Source of the DNA: Brachynemurus nebulosus
Taxonomy: Eukaryota; Arthropoda; Insecta; Neuroptera; Myrmeleontidae
Assembly (NCBI GenBank): GCA_035578155.1
Contig: JAPWDM010000020.1
Coordinates: 6,482,055-6,546,054 of the forward strand
Direction: 5' to 3'
DNA length: 64,000 bases
The notes beneath the pieces were generated by a model. It did not search any database, was not told the origin of the DNA, and worked only from the letters and a program-made list of their open reading frames with translations. This document shows positions 12,176 through 27,200 of the stretch, piece by piece. The translations under genes were made by a program, and so were the position numbers. How positions within the stretch are numbered: the first letter of the stretch is position 1; each line of letters starts with the position of its first letter.

Positions 12176-13075
12176 AATTTATGTGTGGGGATATGAGTAT
12201 TTTCCACCAATTTATAAAAACAAATTAAAATTTAAAAATTTTTTTATTTGACAACGTTTCGGAAAGGTTTCTTTCCACCATTCAGGTCACTACAATAAAT
12301 ATTGATCGATACGATTATTTTAAAATATAAATAAACATGTCAAGAAATACTTACATAATTAAAATTATTGTAGAAAAACAGTTAAACATTATTATAACAA
12401 TTTAGAAAAAATAAAAATAAAAACACTAATCTTTCAAAAAAGCCGAAGTAGATAAAAATTTTTTGAATAACATTATTTATAAGTAAATTCTATTGTTAAA
12501 AATTCGTTTGTAAAAAAAAAGTACTAATGGCAATGAGTTTTATCAAAATCAAATAAATGATCTTCAGTATATGTGTGTTGTGATAACCCTGTCTTTTGTT
12601 CTCCCCTTCGTATGTCGCCCTTATGCTGTTGTAGGCGTGATTCCAATGTTTTGGAAGATTGTCCTATATACACTTTTGGGCATCCTTTGCACGGCACGGA
12701 ATATATTATGTTGTTACATTTTGCAGCTGGTGTTGGTGGTTTTAATCTGGAGTAGAGGGAGTTCCTTAAGGGGTGGGGATAGGTATATACAGGACAGTAG
12801 TTGTTGTATCTTAATAAATTTGATATTGGTTTAATTTGATTGTTGATATATGGTACTGTTACATACTTTTGGAGGGTGTTGGTTTTCTGATGAGTTATGT
12901 TGTTGTAAATTTCGTGAGTGGTATTTTTAATGAGTTTATCTATTATTTGATTGGGATAATTATTTTGTTTTAATATTGTTTTGGCTTTGTCTATTGTTAG
13001 TGGTCTCTGTATTGAGTGTGATAGTCTAGATTTTAAAAGATAGGACTGCAAACTAGATTTTACAATTCCTATTTT
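12176..13075 (-). mobile_element. Penelope-like element, 3' fragment (minus strand)
   Basis: This arm carries the C-terminal part of a Penelope-like (PLE) protein on the minus strand and the 3' untranslated end. That end includes, on the minus strand, a stem-loop (GGAAAG...CTTTCC) followed by CGAAACG at about 12250-12290. It is the inverse of the plus-strand copy at about 13330-14240. An internal deletion of roughly 190 bp, relative to the plus copy, removes the last coding part after HLFDFD. Confidence 0.75.
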
Positions 13076-13078
13076 ATA
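12524..13078 (-). CDS. PLE protein C-terminus with GIY-YIG endonuclease (truncated)
   Basis: The frame contains a linker region typical of PLE proteins (KAKTILKQNNYPNQ) followed by a GIY-YIG-type endonuclease segment. That segment has the cysteine pair PCKGC, then KVYIGQSSKTLESRLQQHK and HTYTEDHLFDFD. In PLEs this domain nicks DNA for target-primed reverse transcription. The open frame continues upstream to 13279, but that part is antisense to the RT fragment of the neighbouring plus copy, so I end the PLE part at about 13078. There is no RT core, and the C-terminus is shortened by a deletion, so this is a remnant. Confidence 0.75.
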   Translation of the reverse strand, partial: YKIGIVKSSLQSYLLKSRLSHSIQRPLTIDKAKTILKQNNYPNQIIDKLIKNTTHEIYNNITHQKTNTLQKYVTVPYINNQIKPISNLLRYNNYCPVYTYPHPLRNSLYSRLKPPTPAAKCNNIIYSVPCKGCPKVYIGQSSKTLESRLQQHKGDIRRGEQKTGLSQHTYTEDHLFDFDKTHCH

Positions 13079-14240
13079 CAAATATGTGGATATCTTGACA
13101 GCTTTTCCGTTTGATGGTATCCAAGATATTACTGAAATCTTCAATACATTTACTGAAACATTAAACTTCATAACTGAAATCGAAACAAACAGAGAATTAC
13201 CATTCTTAGACATAAAAATATTAAGAGATAATAATAACATACTAACCACCATGTGGTACAGAAAACCATATTGTTTCACAAGATTAATAAACTGGAACTC
13301 ACAACAACCTTTCTAGCTGAAACATAATATTGCCAGAAACCTAATAAACAGAGCTATAAGACTATCACGCCTAATACACAGACCGCTAGCAACAGACAAA
13401 GCCAAAGCAATATTAAAACAAAATAATTATCCCAATCAAATAATAGATAAACTCATTAAAAATACCACTCACGAAATTTACAACAACATAGCTCTTCAGA
13501 AAACCAACACCCTCCAAAAGTATGTAACAGTACCATATATCAACAATCAAATTAAACGAATATCAAATTTATTAAGATACAACAACTACTGTCCTGTATA
13601 TACCTATCCCAACACCTTAATGAATTCTCTCTACTCCAGATAAAAACCACCAACACCAGCTGCAAAATGTAACAATATATTCCAAAGGATGCCCAAAAGG
13701 TTATATCGGACAATCTTCCAAGACATTGGAATCACGCCTACAACAGCATAAGGGCGACATACGAAGGGAGAACAAAAGACAGGGTTATCACAACACGCAT
13801 ATACTGAAGATCATTTATTTGATTTTGAAAATACGAAGATTCTACAAACAGAAGAAAACACGGCTAAACGAATAATTACAGAAACTTTATGGATGATATA
13901 CACAAACATAAACAACTGCAACTTTTCAGAAACGTCAAATTTGATAGCTTATGGAAGCATGTGCGCAACTGCAGAAATAAATATAAATTTATAAAAATAA
14001 TAAGTAAGAACAATAAACTCATTGCCATTAGTCCTTTTTTTCTTTTTTTTTTTTTACAACCGAATTTTTAACAATAGAATTTACTTATAAATAATGTTAA
14101 TAAAAAAATTTTTATCTACTTCGACTTTTTTCAAAGATTAGTGTTTTTATTTTTATTTTTTATTTAATTGTTATAATAAAAATTTAGTTTGTCTTTATAA
14201 TTTGGTGGAAAATATTTCTATCTCCACACATAAATTATTT
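13076..14240 (+). pseudogene. Penelope-like element, RT C-terminus plus broken endonuclease
   Basis: 13076-13316 encodes the end of a PLE reverse transcriptase: a KYVDIL segment where YVDDIL is expected (one catalytic Asp codon appears lost), then NRELPFLDIKILRDNN and MWYRKP. After a short break near 13317-13330, the linker is open again to a TAA at 13640. About 17 bp are missing near 13680, which shifts the frame inside the GIY-YIG domain and removes the cysteine pair. Homology continues to at least 13970 at protein level, and to 14240 in the 3' untranslated region. Confidence 0.75.
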
Positions 14241-17200
14241 GAAATTTAAACGTTAAAATTTTAAAATCTAATTAATAAACGATTATTTAACAGTAATTAA
14301 AAGTTTGTTTACAATAATTATTATTAAAAACAATAATTAAAAATTGTTTTAAAAATAACAAGTAAAACTAAATATCTTAATTGACTTCACCGTTTTCAAG
14401 TCGGAATTTGTTTGATAATTTTGTAAAATTTTTATAAATTCTATTTTTTTACAACTCAAGAAGTTTTGTACATTGTCTTAGCGATTAAGTGTCTAAAAAC
14501 ACACTATTTACATTTGGTCATAATTTCACACAAAAGATATTTAATTTGATACTAACAATAAGAGAAAAGTTAAACCATACTTAAAATTAAATACATACAT
14601 CCATTTTTTAGTTTTGCCTAGCGACTACTAACTTAAAATTAAATTTAGGAATCCAGTAGTTAAGCTTAAATCACGCATGCGTACGTAGCAGTTACTCAAA
14701 GAAGTCAGATACGTGTAATATATTCTTCTACGAACGTAGTATTACGAACATGGTAGAATTAAAATGTGGACACTGCGAGTGTAGTATTTTTAGCACATTT
14801 AATTACTATTATTACCTGTCAGTTAAGCCAATGTATTTCATTGGTTTCTATACGTTTCTATATACTTAATTATGTTCCTGAATTTTTTGGAGTTTCGGAC
14901 TACAAAATAAAGAACTATTTGCACGAGCCGTGTTTGCACGAGAAAACTATACAAAATATTTCACACAGTGTATTTTGTAGTTGAGTGCATATTGAATTCA
15001 GGAACATATTTGTAAATTACTATCTCAACACGATAAATATTTTGGCATACACTTCACTGCAATTACATTCAATACGAATTTTGTTGTGTTATCATTTATT
15101 TTTCATGATTTATAATAATTCGGAATCATAAATGACATGTTTTTTTTCTTTTTTTTTGGAAATGTCACGTTGATAAAAATCATGAAATTTAACAAATTTA
15201 TGAATGTCGACAAACTTGAAACTAAAGCCATCAATAAATGGCAAATTTCTAATTAAAGTGCACTATATTGTATAACAGCTAATTTTTTTTTAACTCGTTA
15301 TTAGCTGCAAACATTACATTTTTTTTTGTATATTATGTTATTAAAGGGGAGTATTCCACTATTTCACCAAATAATGGAAAAATGAAGAATAATGAGTGGA
15401 AAACGTAATTAGTTTGAACATCTCCATAAATCACCGGATTAAAAATTTACCTTGTTCACATATTCAGTTATTGTGCTATATCAACCCAAGATAATTTGAT
15501 TGATTAGTATATTATACTATACTAGCAAATAGTATCAGATTGATGTATCTTGATATCAACCTAGGTCTATGGCTTTAGTTATGGCTCTATCATTTACAAT
15601 TTTTTTTTTAACTAATTCTTTTAATATTTAATATTGTCAATGTAATTTATATAAGTTTAAATCGGATCCCATTATGCAATAACAGGCCAAGCATCAAATT
15701 GTTGAAACTGAGATGAAGGTGGTATCTGAATATTCAAATCAGAATATTTGAAAAAAAAAATACCTACAAACATTTGAATTCCAGTTAATAAATGTCATTA
15801 AATTTAAAAAATCTAAGTGCCACTTGTATAACTTAACCTTTTCGGTTTAGCAATATGAGACCATAGAATGCTTTTATTATTGTCTGGTCTGTTATTGCAA
15901 AATATAACACAATATTTTATCTGTATGTTAGAGAATCGCAAAACATGCTCAAACGCCAAAGTTATGAAAAAGTAATCTTAAAAATCCGAATTTTTTTGTA
16001 CTATTTCTTCTGAACTATTTAACTTTTTTTTTTTACTATCATCTTGTCTCCCTCTACAATTTTTTAAATATAAACCGTAAAAAAGATTTAAAAAAATAAA
16101 AATTAAATAAAATTACAAATACAAACTTGTTTAAACAAAAATAAATTTTATTTTTAAATTTTACTAATTTCTAGGCAAAACCGAAACTTTTGCTCTCTAG
16201 ACTAGAAGACTCCCTTAATCTGTATCTTATTTAAATTGCTGCTGCAAGTAGGTAGGTTCTAAGAAAATATATTAAAGCTTAGAAGAACTTTTAATTTTAA
16301 TATTTAAAATTGAAAAAAGAAGAAAGATCACCAGAACTCCATTTTTGCTTGAACTTAAATGAGTTAGTTTTATAGATAATTAATTATTATTAATTCTTAA
16401 GCATAGAATATATAGGATTTTCAACCGTATGTAATTATTAGTAATGAATTAATATGACAGTACGTAATTGATTAATGATTAAATTCTAAATACTCTAAAA
16501 TTATCCTTTATTAGCGCAAAATACTGAAAAAAATTAAAACTGATAAATAAATGATTTATGAAATTTTTGTTTGGTAAAAACTTCGACATTTATTATGTAT
16601 TAGAAGAGAATTCGAAAAAAAGCGGGATAATATTTCTGTACGTAATAAATTATGTCTAATAAAGTTTTTATATAAAAAAAGATAAATTACAATTTTGACA
16701 TTTTTTTCTTCCCAATTCTTTCGGCTCGCACATCACCGGGTCGCACATCTCGCCACCATCTCGCCAGCCATTTGACGACCAACCAGTTTTTATTAGTTTG
16801 TCAATAATCCAAATAAATATTTATATACCGCAAAAATGAACAGAAGCGATATGATGGGAGGATGAAAAAATTTGCCTCGTTTATTGAATATCTTGCGGTT
16901 ATACACGTCTCTTATTGAAAATAAATACAATAAAAAAGAAAAAATTACATTTTGACAAAATTTAATATTAGAGATCTATGTATTATTATCGGAGAATTTT
17001 TAAATATACGTATTTCTTTCCGATGCTCGCTCGCCACAGGCATTATAATATATGTATTTCATATTGATAGAAAAAATATTATGAATAGTATGAATTAAGT
17101 TTTTCCCTATCTTTTTGTTAGAATGACAATAACAAAAATATATCCTATTCGGTATATATTCCCGTACATATGGCACGGTAAAATACAATAAAGTTTGGTT

Positions 17201-17415
17201 TCTGGGATGAGATTATGAACAATTTGTTATATTTATTATTTAAATGAATTGACAATATTTCACTGACAGACACTAAGGGCATTTCATCAATTTAAACATT
17301 AAAAAATATTTGAGATTGAAAAATAAAAAATTATTTATGACCTAAATTTAAGACTTACTCTTCAAAGAGGGTTAGTAGAATTAGAATTTATTTTTTGGAT
17401 ACTTGCCTTACGCTT
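14241..17415. other. Long AT-rich noncoding stretch, nothing recognised
   Basis: Several short open frames (for example 14766-14984 and 17000-17188) lack domains, codon bias or repeat context. A GC-richer patch at 16725-16790 has no interpretation. Confidence 0.45.
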
Positions 17416-18432
17416 ACAAGGAACGTCACTATATATATCGAAAAATAAGGGACACATATTTTTTTTAGCGGTTGTAAAACGGTTTTAAGGGGTGAAACTA
17501 GGGGTCAAAATTTAAGTGTAAAAGGGGTTATTTAACTAATTTATATAGAAGGGTTGCATAAATTTTGACGAAACTCGGTAAATATCTTTGTCACCACAGG
17601 TGTCCAAGAATCCACTGAAAATATTTCATAAGCATCGCTTTTGACGGGGGGTAACCACCTTTAAAATTGTTCTATTTTGACACCCCAAGAAATGAGTCGA
17701 TGGATTTTAATACACTTAATACCATGTTATGGAGTATAGACCATTAAAAATTAGTAGATACGGGTTTTTGCGTTTTTTTAAATAATTGCAAATACAGGGG
17801 TAAAGTAACCCCTTCAATATCCAAGTAAACTATAGACGTATAATGTCTTATGGTATATTACTTTTTCAAAGTATAAATGTTTTACAGCAGTACAAGACAG
17901 TATAGGGAAGTAGTGTCCGAGGCCAACATATACTCCCATTAACCATAAAGGGGTGAGTCACCCCTTCTCTTTATCACATAAAATTTATTCTTAACCGATA
18001 TTTATTTTGACATTAGCGAAGAGTAGCTTTCCAAATAAGGCAAATAAAATTTGTTAGCTACGCATTAATTAATGAGGCTGAACTACTTGTAATTTTATAA
18101 CTCTTATTCGATGAAATTACACATTATTTAATTAATTTTTTTAAAATAATTTCTTCATTTCATTAAATGATATTATTCATTAATAATATTATTTTATCGG
18201 TACGTCAATAAAAATTCAGATTCTCGACGTGTATGGCTTCAGGATATGGAAAAATTATATATGACACTTTTCAGATAGCGTTTTATTATTAGAATTAAAT
18301 ATGCAATTACAACTGAGAAACAATGTTATTAAATTACAACCACTGACACATAATCAACTGTCTTCGCCAAGGTACATAAGGTATCAAAGAGTCAACAAAA
18401 TCGGAGGGGTACACCCTGGTGACGTTTCTTGT
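17416..18432. mobile_element. Inverted-terminal element of the 57878-59319 family
   Basis: The left tip ACAAGGAACGTCAC (17416) and right tip GTGACGTTTCTTGT (ending 18432) are inverted repeats. The right end also carries 'aaaatcgg.ggggtacacc', as at both ends of 57878-59319. Just inside the left tip is 'atcgaaaaataagggacacatatttttttt.agcggttgtaaaacggtttt', again as in that family. The left end lacks the 'ggtgtacccc' block and the interior is diverged, so it is a decayed, noncoding relative. Confidence 0.6.
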
Positions 18433-18591
18433 TAGTTGTTTTTTTATTTTTTAATAAATCCCAACGATATTGTTACATAGCCAAATATATAAAAAAAAAA
18501 ATTGTGAAACATCGATTAGCATAAGAGACAATGGCTTACTGAAAATTTGTTATGTCTAATTTAGATCTCAAACGTTATAAAATTATTGAGA

Positions 18592-19550
18592 TAGGGGAAG
18601 GTCGCCCAAAGCGGGTAAGCTAAGATTAAACGCCCAAAAAAGTGACTTTTGACCTCGAGAAGCAGATCTTTTTTATATTATCAGATAGGTTAGTTATCGA
18701 ACTTTAAAATGAAACTTCGCTTAAGAAATTTTTATACGATATTTATTTTTAATAAAGAAAATACAAAACCTCTGCAAAAACCCGCTTTGCCCGTATAGGT
18801 ATCCTAAAGCGGGTAATCCTCTTTGGGCAAAGCGGGTAAGTACATAATGTATTTAAATACTGTTACTATTTTTTAATATAAACTTTCTTAATCAAATAGA
18901 ACTTAACAAAAATTATAATTAAGTAAAAAAAATTGAACATGACAAAAATAATCAATTTTTAACAATTAAATGTAACTTTCTTTACAACCCCCATATTGGA
19001 GTATATTACTTCAGGTGGTTCCACACCAAAATCATCACAAACAAGATAGAAATATATTTTTTTAAACTTTTTCCCTCATTCCGTCGTAAAAAGAAGATTT
19101 TTTATTTTTAACTCTTTCCAACAGTTTTTCCCATTAAGATGCTTCTATTTTGTCTACCCGCTTTGCCCCTACCCGCTTTGCCCACAAAGACTTAATTTTG
19201 TTAATTTAGAATAATTTCAAAATGAAAGCAGATACATGTCTATCTTTTTCTACATTAAAAGTCAAATGATGATAACATAATACGGTAATACCAAAAAGAT
19301 TACAAATAAAAAGGTCTGTGACTAGTCACAGAATATTTATCGTCAAAATTTTTAACAAAACCAACAAAAAAATTTGATGACGCTTAACTAGGACGTTAAA
19401 CGACACAAGCGTTCAAGTGCAACTGATTAATACTGGTTGATATTCGGTTAATCTCGGTATCCACACGACCTGACAAAAACATTCGATACAACGAAATACA
19501 AGCGCTTACCCGCTTTAAGAGGGGTACCCGCTTTGGGCGACCTTCCCCTA
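18592..19550. mobile_element. 955-bp MITE with 24-bp terminal inverted repeats and TA flanks
   Basis: GGGGAAGGTCGCCCAAAGCG begins at 18594 and its exact inverse ends at 19548. The inverted match is about 24 bp, and both ends are flanked by TA (18592-18593 and 19549-19550). TA duplication and this type of end suggest the Tc1/mariner/pogo superfamily. The motif 'cccgctttgccc' or its inverse recurs inside (18781, 18808, 18830, 19156 and 19171). No transposase is encoded. Confidence 0.75.
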
Positions 19551-22009
19551 CGTACCCCAGAATTTCTTTTATGTCTTCGAATATTATTGTACCTATTTTC
19601 ACATTCATTTGCAAAAGTTTCTCAAAAATTACTTTATTAGAATCAAGTTAAGATAAATAACCTCTGAAAAGGATGTGGCACATAGCTTCCTCAATGTAAA
19701 ATATATAAAATGTATGGGAGTAGTAAGCAAGATATCGGCGTTTAATTAATTTTACGTTGGCGCATTGTTGATACCAAGGGCTATTAAGAGGGAAAATTTG
19801 GACTTTGAAAGGATAAAAAGTTGTCACATCTCAAAAGTAATTACAAGTCTTCCGCTACCGTGGTATATTCTGAAACATTACAAAAAGTTAGCCAATAGTG
19901 TATCAAGTTTTTCACCATTTTACAGGATGAGTTATAAGAAACATAATCTTACTTATGAGAAATATGAAACAAAATATGCAACAGTGGTCTTAATACCTTT
20001 TTGTGCCCATTCCCTGCGCGTATCTGTGTTTTATACTTATAGATGGTAGAATACATATGGAAAAAATATAGATCCCGAATTTTGAATACAGGAATGTCCT
20101 TCAAATAAATTATACTCTCTAATTCAACTTACAATCAGTTTTGAGTTTGGGTTATAAGTTTTCTGTGTCCATACCTTTCGTTTCAAGGGGTATAAAAATG
20201 ACTTGGGACATACAGATGGACGGATGCATTAATAGAACTGATGAAACTACAAAGGTTTTTTGCCTTCTTCAGAATCGAAAAAACAACATTCAAATACACT
20301 GTTTTCCGACAATTTTTAAAAAGGATAGTAGAGTTTGTAACGTAGAATTGTTTCTGGATGATACAGCCAAATTTTTGTATAATATGACTTTATTTCATTC
20401 ACTTTATTCAATTTATACTTTTACTATTCACTTCAATAATAATTTTCGGAAAATAGTGTTGTTTTTCAACATATAAAAAACGTTTACTATTTATACAAAA
20501 TTATAAGAGTAATTATTATAAATAAATTGTTATTAACTATAATAATTTATTTAACTAATACAAATAATAGAGTTAGATGTTTGACATCATATATGTACAT
20601 ACAATAAGAATAGTTTAATGACTGGACCATCCCTATCCATTTTCGTATATCTACCACTACCGCATATAGAAGTAAAGATGTTGGTAATGTATGTTAAATT
20701 TTTGATATTCGCGAATACGAATGTATTTTGATATTCGCGAATACGACTGTGAGCAGAATGTTTAAAAGTACAATGATGCAGCGCCGGTATTAGAAACCTA
20801 AAAAAATGTTAAGTTGACGTCTCTGGCCTCCTAAATAAAATGAAAATAGTGGAAAGTTTAACTTCCTTTCTTTCCAAAGTGGGAAAAAATGTACTATCTT
20901 TTTTTTTTTTAAATCTTATTTGACATAATTTTGCTTACTCCTATACAACACGTAGTTTCCGTTTGATACCACGCACAGTCATAATGGACCATCGAACATT
21001 TCAAGCTATTCTACCGAATAGTTTGAGATTGTGCTTCGTTGAATTTCAATAGCCACACAAGTTCTTCCAATTTTCTACGGTTTTATATTTTGTTGTTCTT
21101 GAGAAATTGGCAATTCAACGAATTATTCTTCGATAATTTCGAACGTTATACGTAATGATCTTCACTTCGAATATCTTTAAAAGTTAATGAAACTGTTCTA
21201 TTAGCACATTATTAAAGTTATCTTATTTTTAAAAATTTACTTAATGAACCATTATTTTTTTTTTAAATAAGTGAGTACCTACTGAGGTTTTTATATCCAA
21301 ATTAACCCACATATTCAAATATAGTAAGTAGAATTTATATTAATTAATAAAAATTAATAAAGGGACTAAATTTTAAAATAATTAAAACGTTAATAGGAAG
21401 AACTATAAAAACAATATTAGCAGTCGAAAAATGGTATGAAACAAAAACAAAATTTAAGATACTAGAAGATTTACAAAATTCAGCAATCAGTCCCGTTAAT
21501 GTTACCCTTATCAGTTTTATATTTTATGTATACCTTCATATAGCTATGACATTTTAACCAAAAAAATTTTCTTTTAAAATTTTCTTCAAAAATATTTTTA
21601 ATAAATGGTCTACTTTGACGCTTTTAATAATAGTACCCATATAAAATACATTATGTATTCACATATCCTTTAATTTTACTTTAAAAATAAACTTCTAAAT
21701 TTTATAAATTTATTTATAAAAATGAGCTACTTATCTGTTATTCTGATTTTCTAAATAACAAAATTTCAATACGAAAGAATCGCCCAATAATAAAATGAAG
21801 CAATTCTATCACAAACAGAAGTGGAACAAGGAACTTTCTTCTTAAAATATTACGTTGAGTATAAATATTTATAAATCGTTTTTGAGAATTTTTGAAATAT
21901 TAATAACTTATTCGTTTTAGTTAATTTTTTTTTTTAATGAATATAAATACTCACAAAATATACGCACTTTCTTGCGAATGGAAATGTAAGAATGCGGCTA
22001 CAAAATGCG
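19551..22009. other. AT-rich noncoding DNA, nothing firm
   Basis: The open frames at 19765-20049 and 20141-20476 have no domain and sit in repeat-like text ('acatacagatggacgga'). Around 20709-20750 'atattcgcgaatacga' is repeated twice, which may be an internal end of the hAT-like element suspected at 22010-22064. Confidence 0.4.
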
Positions 22010-22064
22010 AAAGCGAATATTAGTGAATGCGAATGCGAATACGAATATTCGTCGCATCTCTATA
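22010..22064 (-). mobile_element. hAT-like terminus
   Basis: On the minus strand this reads TAGAGATGCGACGAATATTCG followed by runs of 'cgaatgcgaatac'-type sequence. It resembles hAT ends that begin CAGAGATG and are rich in CGAATATTCG. The related 'gatattcgcgaatacga' phrases at 20709-20750 could belong to the same element, but no opposite terminus was identified. Confidence 0.4.
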
Positions 22065-22539
22065 CAGTAGGCACAAGCATAAAATAGATACCTACAGAGT
22101 TGATAGTGTTGACAGTGTTGACATTGTTGTTGTCTCTATTAATCAAATAGGGTTTAATTATTCACAATGGAGAAAAGTGTAATAACGTTATTTTACAAAG
22201 GATATCATCAGCCGGCTCTATGGGGTATGAATAATAATCTTTAGTTCAAACAGTCCTCTGGTCTTGTATCTTAATTCTAGTTAGGTACGGTGCTTTTGTA
22301 CAAATTTGGTTATATAGATAGTTTAGTTTAAAAATGTATCTCTAGGAAGGACAATTTTTATTAGTATGTATTATAAGTAAATGAATTATGATAGGTCAAG
22401 AATCGAAAACTAATTTTCATGCATATTTAGATAGCAAATTCGAATTCTGACGAATTTACGAAGTTGTAGCATGTTTCTCTCGAAAATGGAGATAGTATAC
22501 AACAACATGTAAAATAGATAAGAGAATGATTGACTTTTT

Positions 22540-24212
<1,673 letters not shown>

Positions 24213-27200
24213 TTTTTTTTTTTTTTTTTTATTTGTACACTTTTATTATTGTCTTAAATATGATTATTAAAAATGATGTTGCTTTTGATAATCATTACTT
24301 ACTATTTTTTTTTATTGCTAAAAATTAGTTACGGTAAAAATGTTTAGCTGAGATTTATAATTATTTAATTGGAAAGAAGTTTTCACTGGAAATTGCAAAA
24401 TAAATTTGCATTTTATATACAAATTTCTCCCAAATTGGTTCTTTGAGATTGGTAATTGCTCCACCAGAAACTTAATTATTTAATTAATTATTTCTAAAGA
24501 AAAAATATTTTCCCGGTATTTAGAAAAAAATCACACTTGATAGTAATAATATCACGAATTTGATGAATTTTACTAGTTTTAAACCCAAAAGCTTTAGAAA
24601 ACCCAAAAAATTCATCGGGAAATATAAATTCAAAACATGTGTAAAACCTATGAAGACGGAGATAGACACATGAATCGTTGTATTTACTTAAAAAAATTAT
24701 AATTATGTTAATTATCGTGAGTTAAAAATGCTGACCTTCATATCAAATTATCAGAGAGGCATAATAATTTTTAATTTTCTCAAGATTGTAAATTCAACGG
24801 AGGAATAATATGCTTGATTTTTCCAAAAAAAAAATTTACCTTATCGATATTGTATTTACAACTATACCGTCCTTCACAACATTAATTAACGTCTATTATT
24901 TTATCCGAATAAAAAAATTAACACGACATTAAAAAAATGAAATAATAACAATTTTCTGTTTATTTCCACTAAAAACAATAATCACAAAATGCACACATTT
25001 TGATAAACGTTTCTTCACATTTTTTTTTTTTTAGTATGTTTACAATACAGAACGCAAAAAAATGGCAATATAACAAGAAAAAATAAATTTTACACTACCG
25101 TAGCCGTCAACACCACCATATACTGAAACGCCCCACTCATTCGAAAAAAATGCCCGTCCGAAAATAAATTTTCTGGCGTTAAATAAAAATTTTATTTTAT
25201 TTTGTAATTATACATGAATACTTTTCCAGTGAGTATCCAACAAATTTATACGTGTATGTTAGCTATTTAATGTGAAAATTTTCTGTGAAAAGCTTACGGA
25301 AAACTAACAAAAAAAGGGGATCAAACAGTCGCCTTGGTTACTAAACAAAGTAAAAATATTATATTCTATGTATACGGAAAATATTTTATTACGTACCTAT
25401 TACGAACAGTTCGTTCTTATTATGTATGTATGGCTACATATTATTATAATATGTGTAGGGGAACCGCGGGAAAAATAGTATACTTCTGGAACCATTATGA
25501 GAATAATACTCGTAGGAAATATTAAGAGAAGCACATAATTACAACTTAGGTAAACGAATTTTAGAAAACTATTATTTGCTTTATAAACCATCGCTTACTA
25601 TCATATTTCGTAAATAAGATATGCACACAATTCGGTTTTCTCGAATTTGTGCAGGTTTCAACGTTCTCCTTTCGACGCTTAAAAAAATCCTTAGGGGACA
25701 GTTACTTGTCTCGATATTTTAAGCTACTTGCTAGCTTTACAGTTGACAATAATACAATGCGATTTTTCATTTTACTATAGTCTATGACTGTGGCGTTTTA
25801 AGTGTCTAAAAATGTCGTCTTAAAATGACCAAATATATTGTGTATTTTAAGTAAGCAGCTTTTTTGCCGAGATTTACAGGAATTTCCAAGTGTACAAAAC
25901 GGAGTCGTCAAAACTAGTAGTGTTGTAGATCGCAAATAAATCGGAATTACTTTTGCGGTTATTTGTGTATACCTGTAGGTTTGATAAAAATTTTGTAAAA
26001 ATTAATTAAAAATAAGTAATGTCATTATCTGTAACTTTTTGACAAGAAATTATAAACTAAAAAACTACGGAAAATTTTGAAGCTCTAAGTGAGTGCCTAA
26101 CGTATATTTTGGTTAATTCTTTATAAAAATAATCTCTTATACCACTTTAAGTTCCTGACGGCATAGATGTAAAATTTTAAGGGGGACCACTATGTGACCT
26201 TTTGAAAAAATTGGAAAATTTTTACGTTTTTATAGTCTATACCTTTCAAAATAACATACTAAAATTTCAAGTGCATATCTCAAATAGCTTTTGAATTACA
26301 GCCATCCGAAGAGCGGATTCTAATTTTCATTGTTAACTTTGAGGTATTGAGAAATGTATATGAAAGTTGATAGTTCGGGAGTTTCTGGACGTGGCTGCCA
26401 GTCACACGTTGTGGAGAAGCTAGACCCTGACACATTTAGACGACTCATCTAGTTTTCCTATGACCGTTATAGTGAATACATCGTAAATAATTTTAGTAAA
26501 AATTATCAGTGATTAAAACTAAAAGGTAAAGTAAAGGAAAACTACATTTTTCAAATTTGCTGCAGTTATAACTCGAAGACAAATCATCCGATCGATTTGA
26601 TTTTTATTGCAGCTTCTTTTATATGTTTCTTCATGCCATGAACTTCCAGTTTTCCGATCGAATAAAAAATGTAATTTTTGCAGGCCAAAAGTCATCAAAT
26701 TTTCGCGCAAAATTTGAATTTTTTTTAAAAACTCCGTCATTTTTTTAAATTAGAACTTTTTTTTCGATTGGGGTTCATGGCACGGCCAATACTTTCTAGT
26801 TTAATAGGCTTCTTGGTTTTTTTGATTTCAGGCACTGTGAAGGTCGCTATCACTGCAGCAGTGGGGTAACTTTTTTTTGGAGCCTTGGGAGATCGTAAAT
26901 AACTCACTGAATTTTCAATTTTTTGGTCCAAAAATTTTATCATAAATTTATTATATATCAACGAATATATCCGTAAAATATTAAAGCATTCCATACAGTA
27001 GTTTTCTTTAAAAAAATTCGCAAAAATCACCTTTTTTCAGGCGGTCACACTAGTGTTTCCTCTTAATGGATAATTTAATTAAAAATTCTGTATCAAGAGA
27101 TAAAAGCATATTTTTTTTTTCTCAGTCTGCATTTCAACTTGGCTTTGTTAAAATATGGACACGCTACTGGTAAAAATAGACTATTTAAAAGTTATCCACT

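Noticed and set aside
13079..13279. N-terminal part of the 251-residue minus-strand frame ending at 12524
   Set aside because: It is antisense to the RT fragment of the plus-strand PLE copy; only the part below about 13078 is PLE coding sequence on the minus strand.
20141..20476. 111-residue open frame
   Set aside because: No domain, no ATG context, and repeat-like text around it; consistent with chance in AT-rich DNA.
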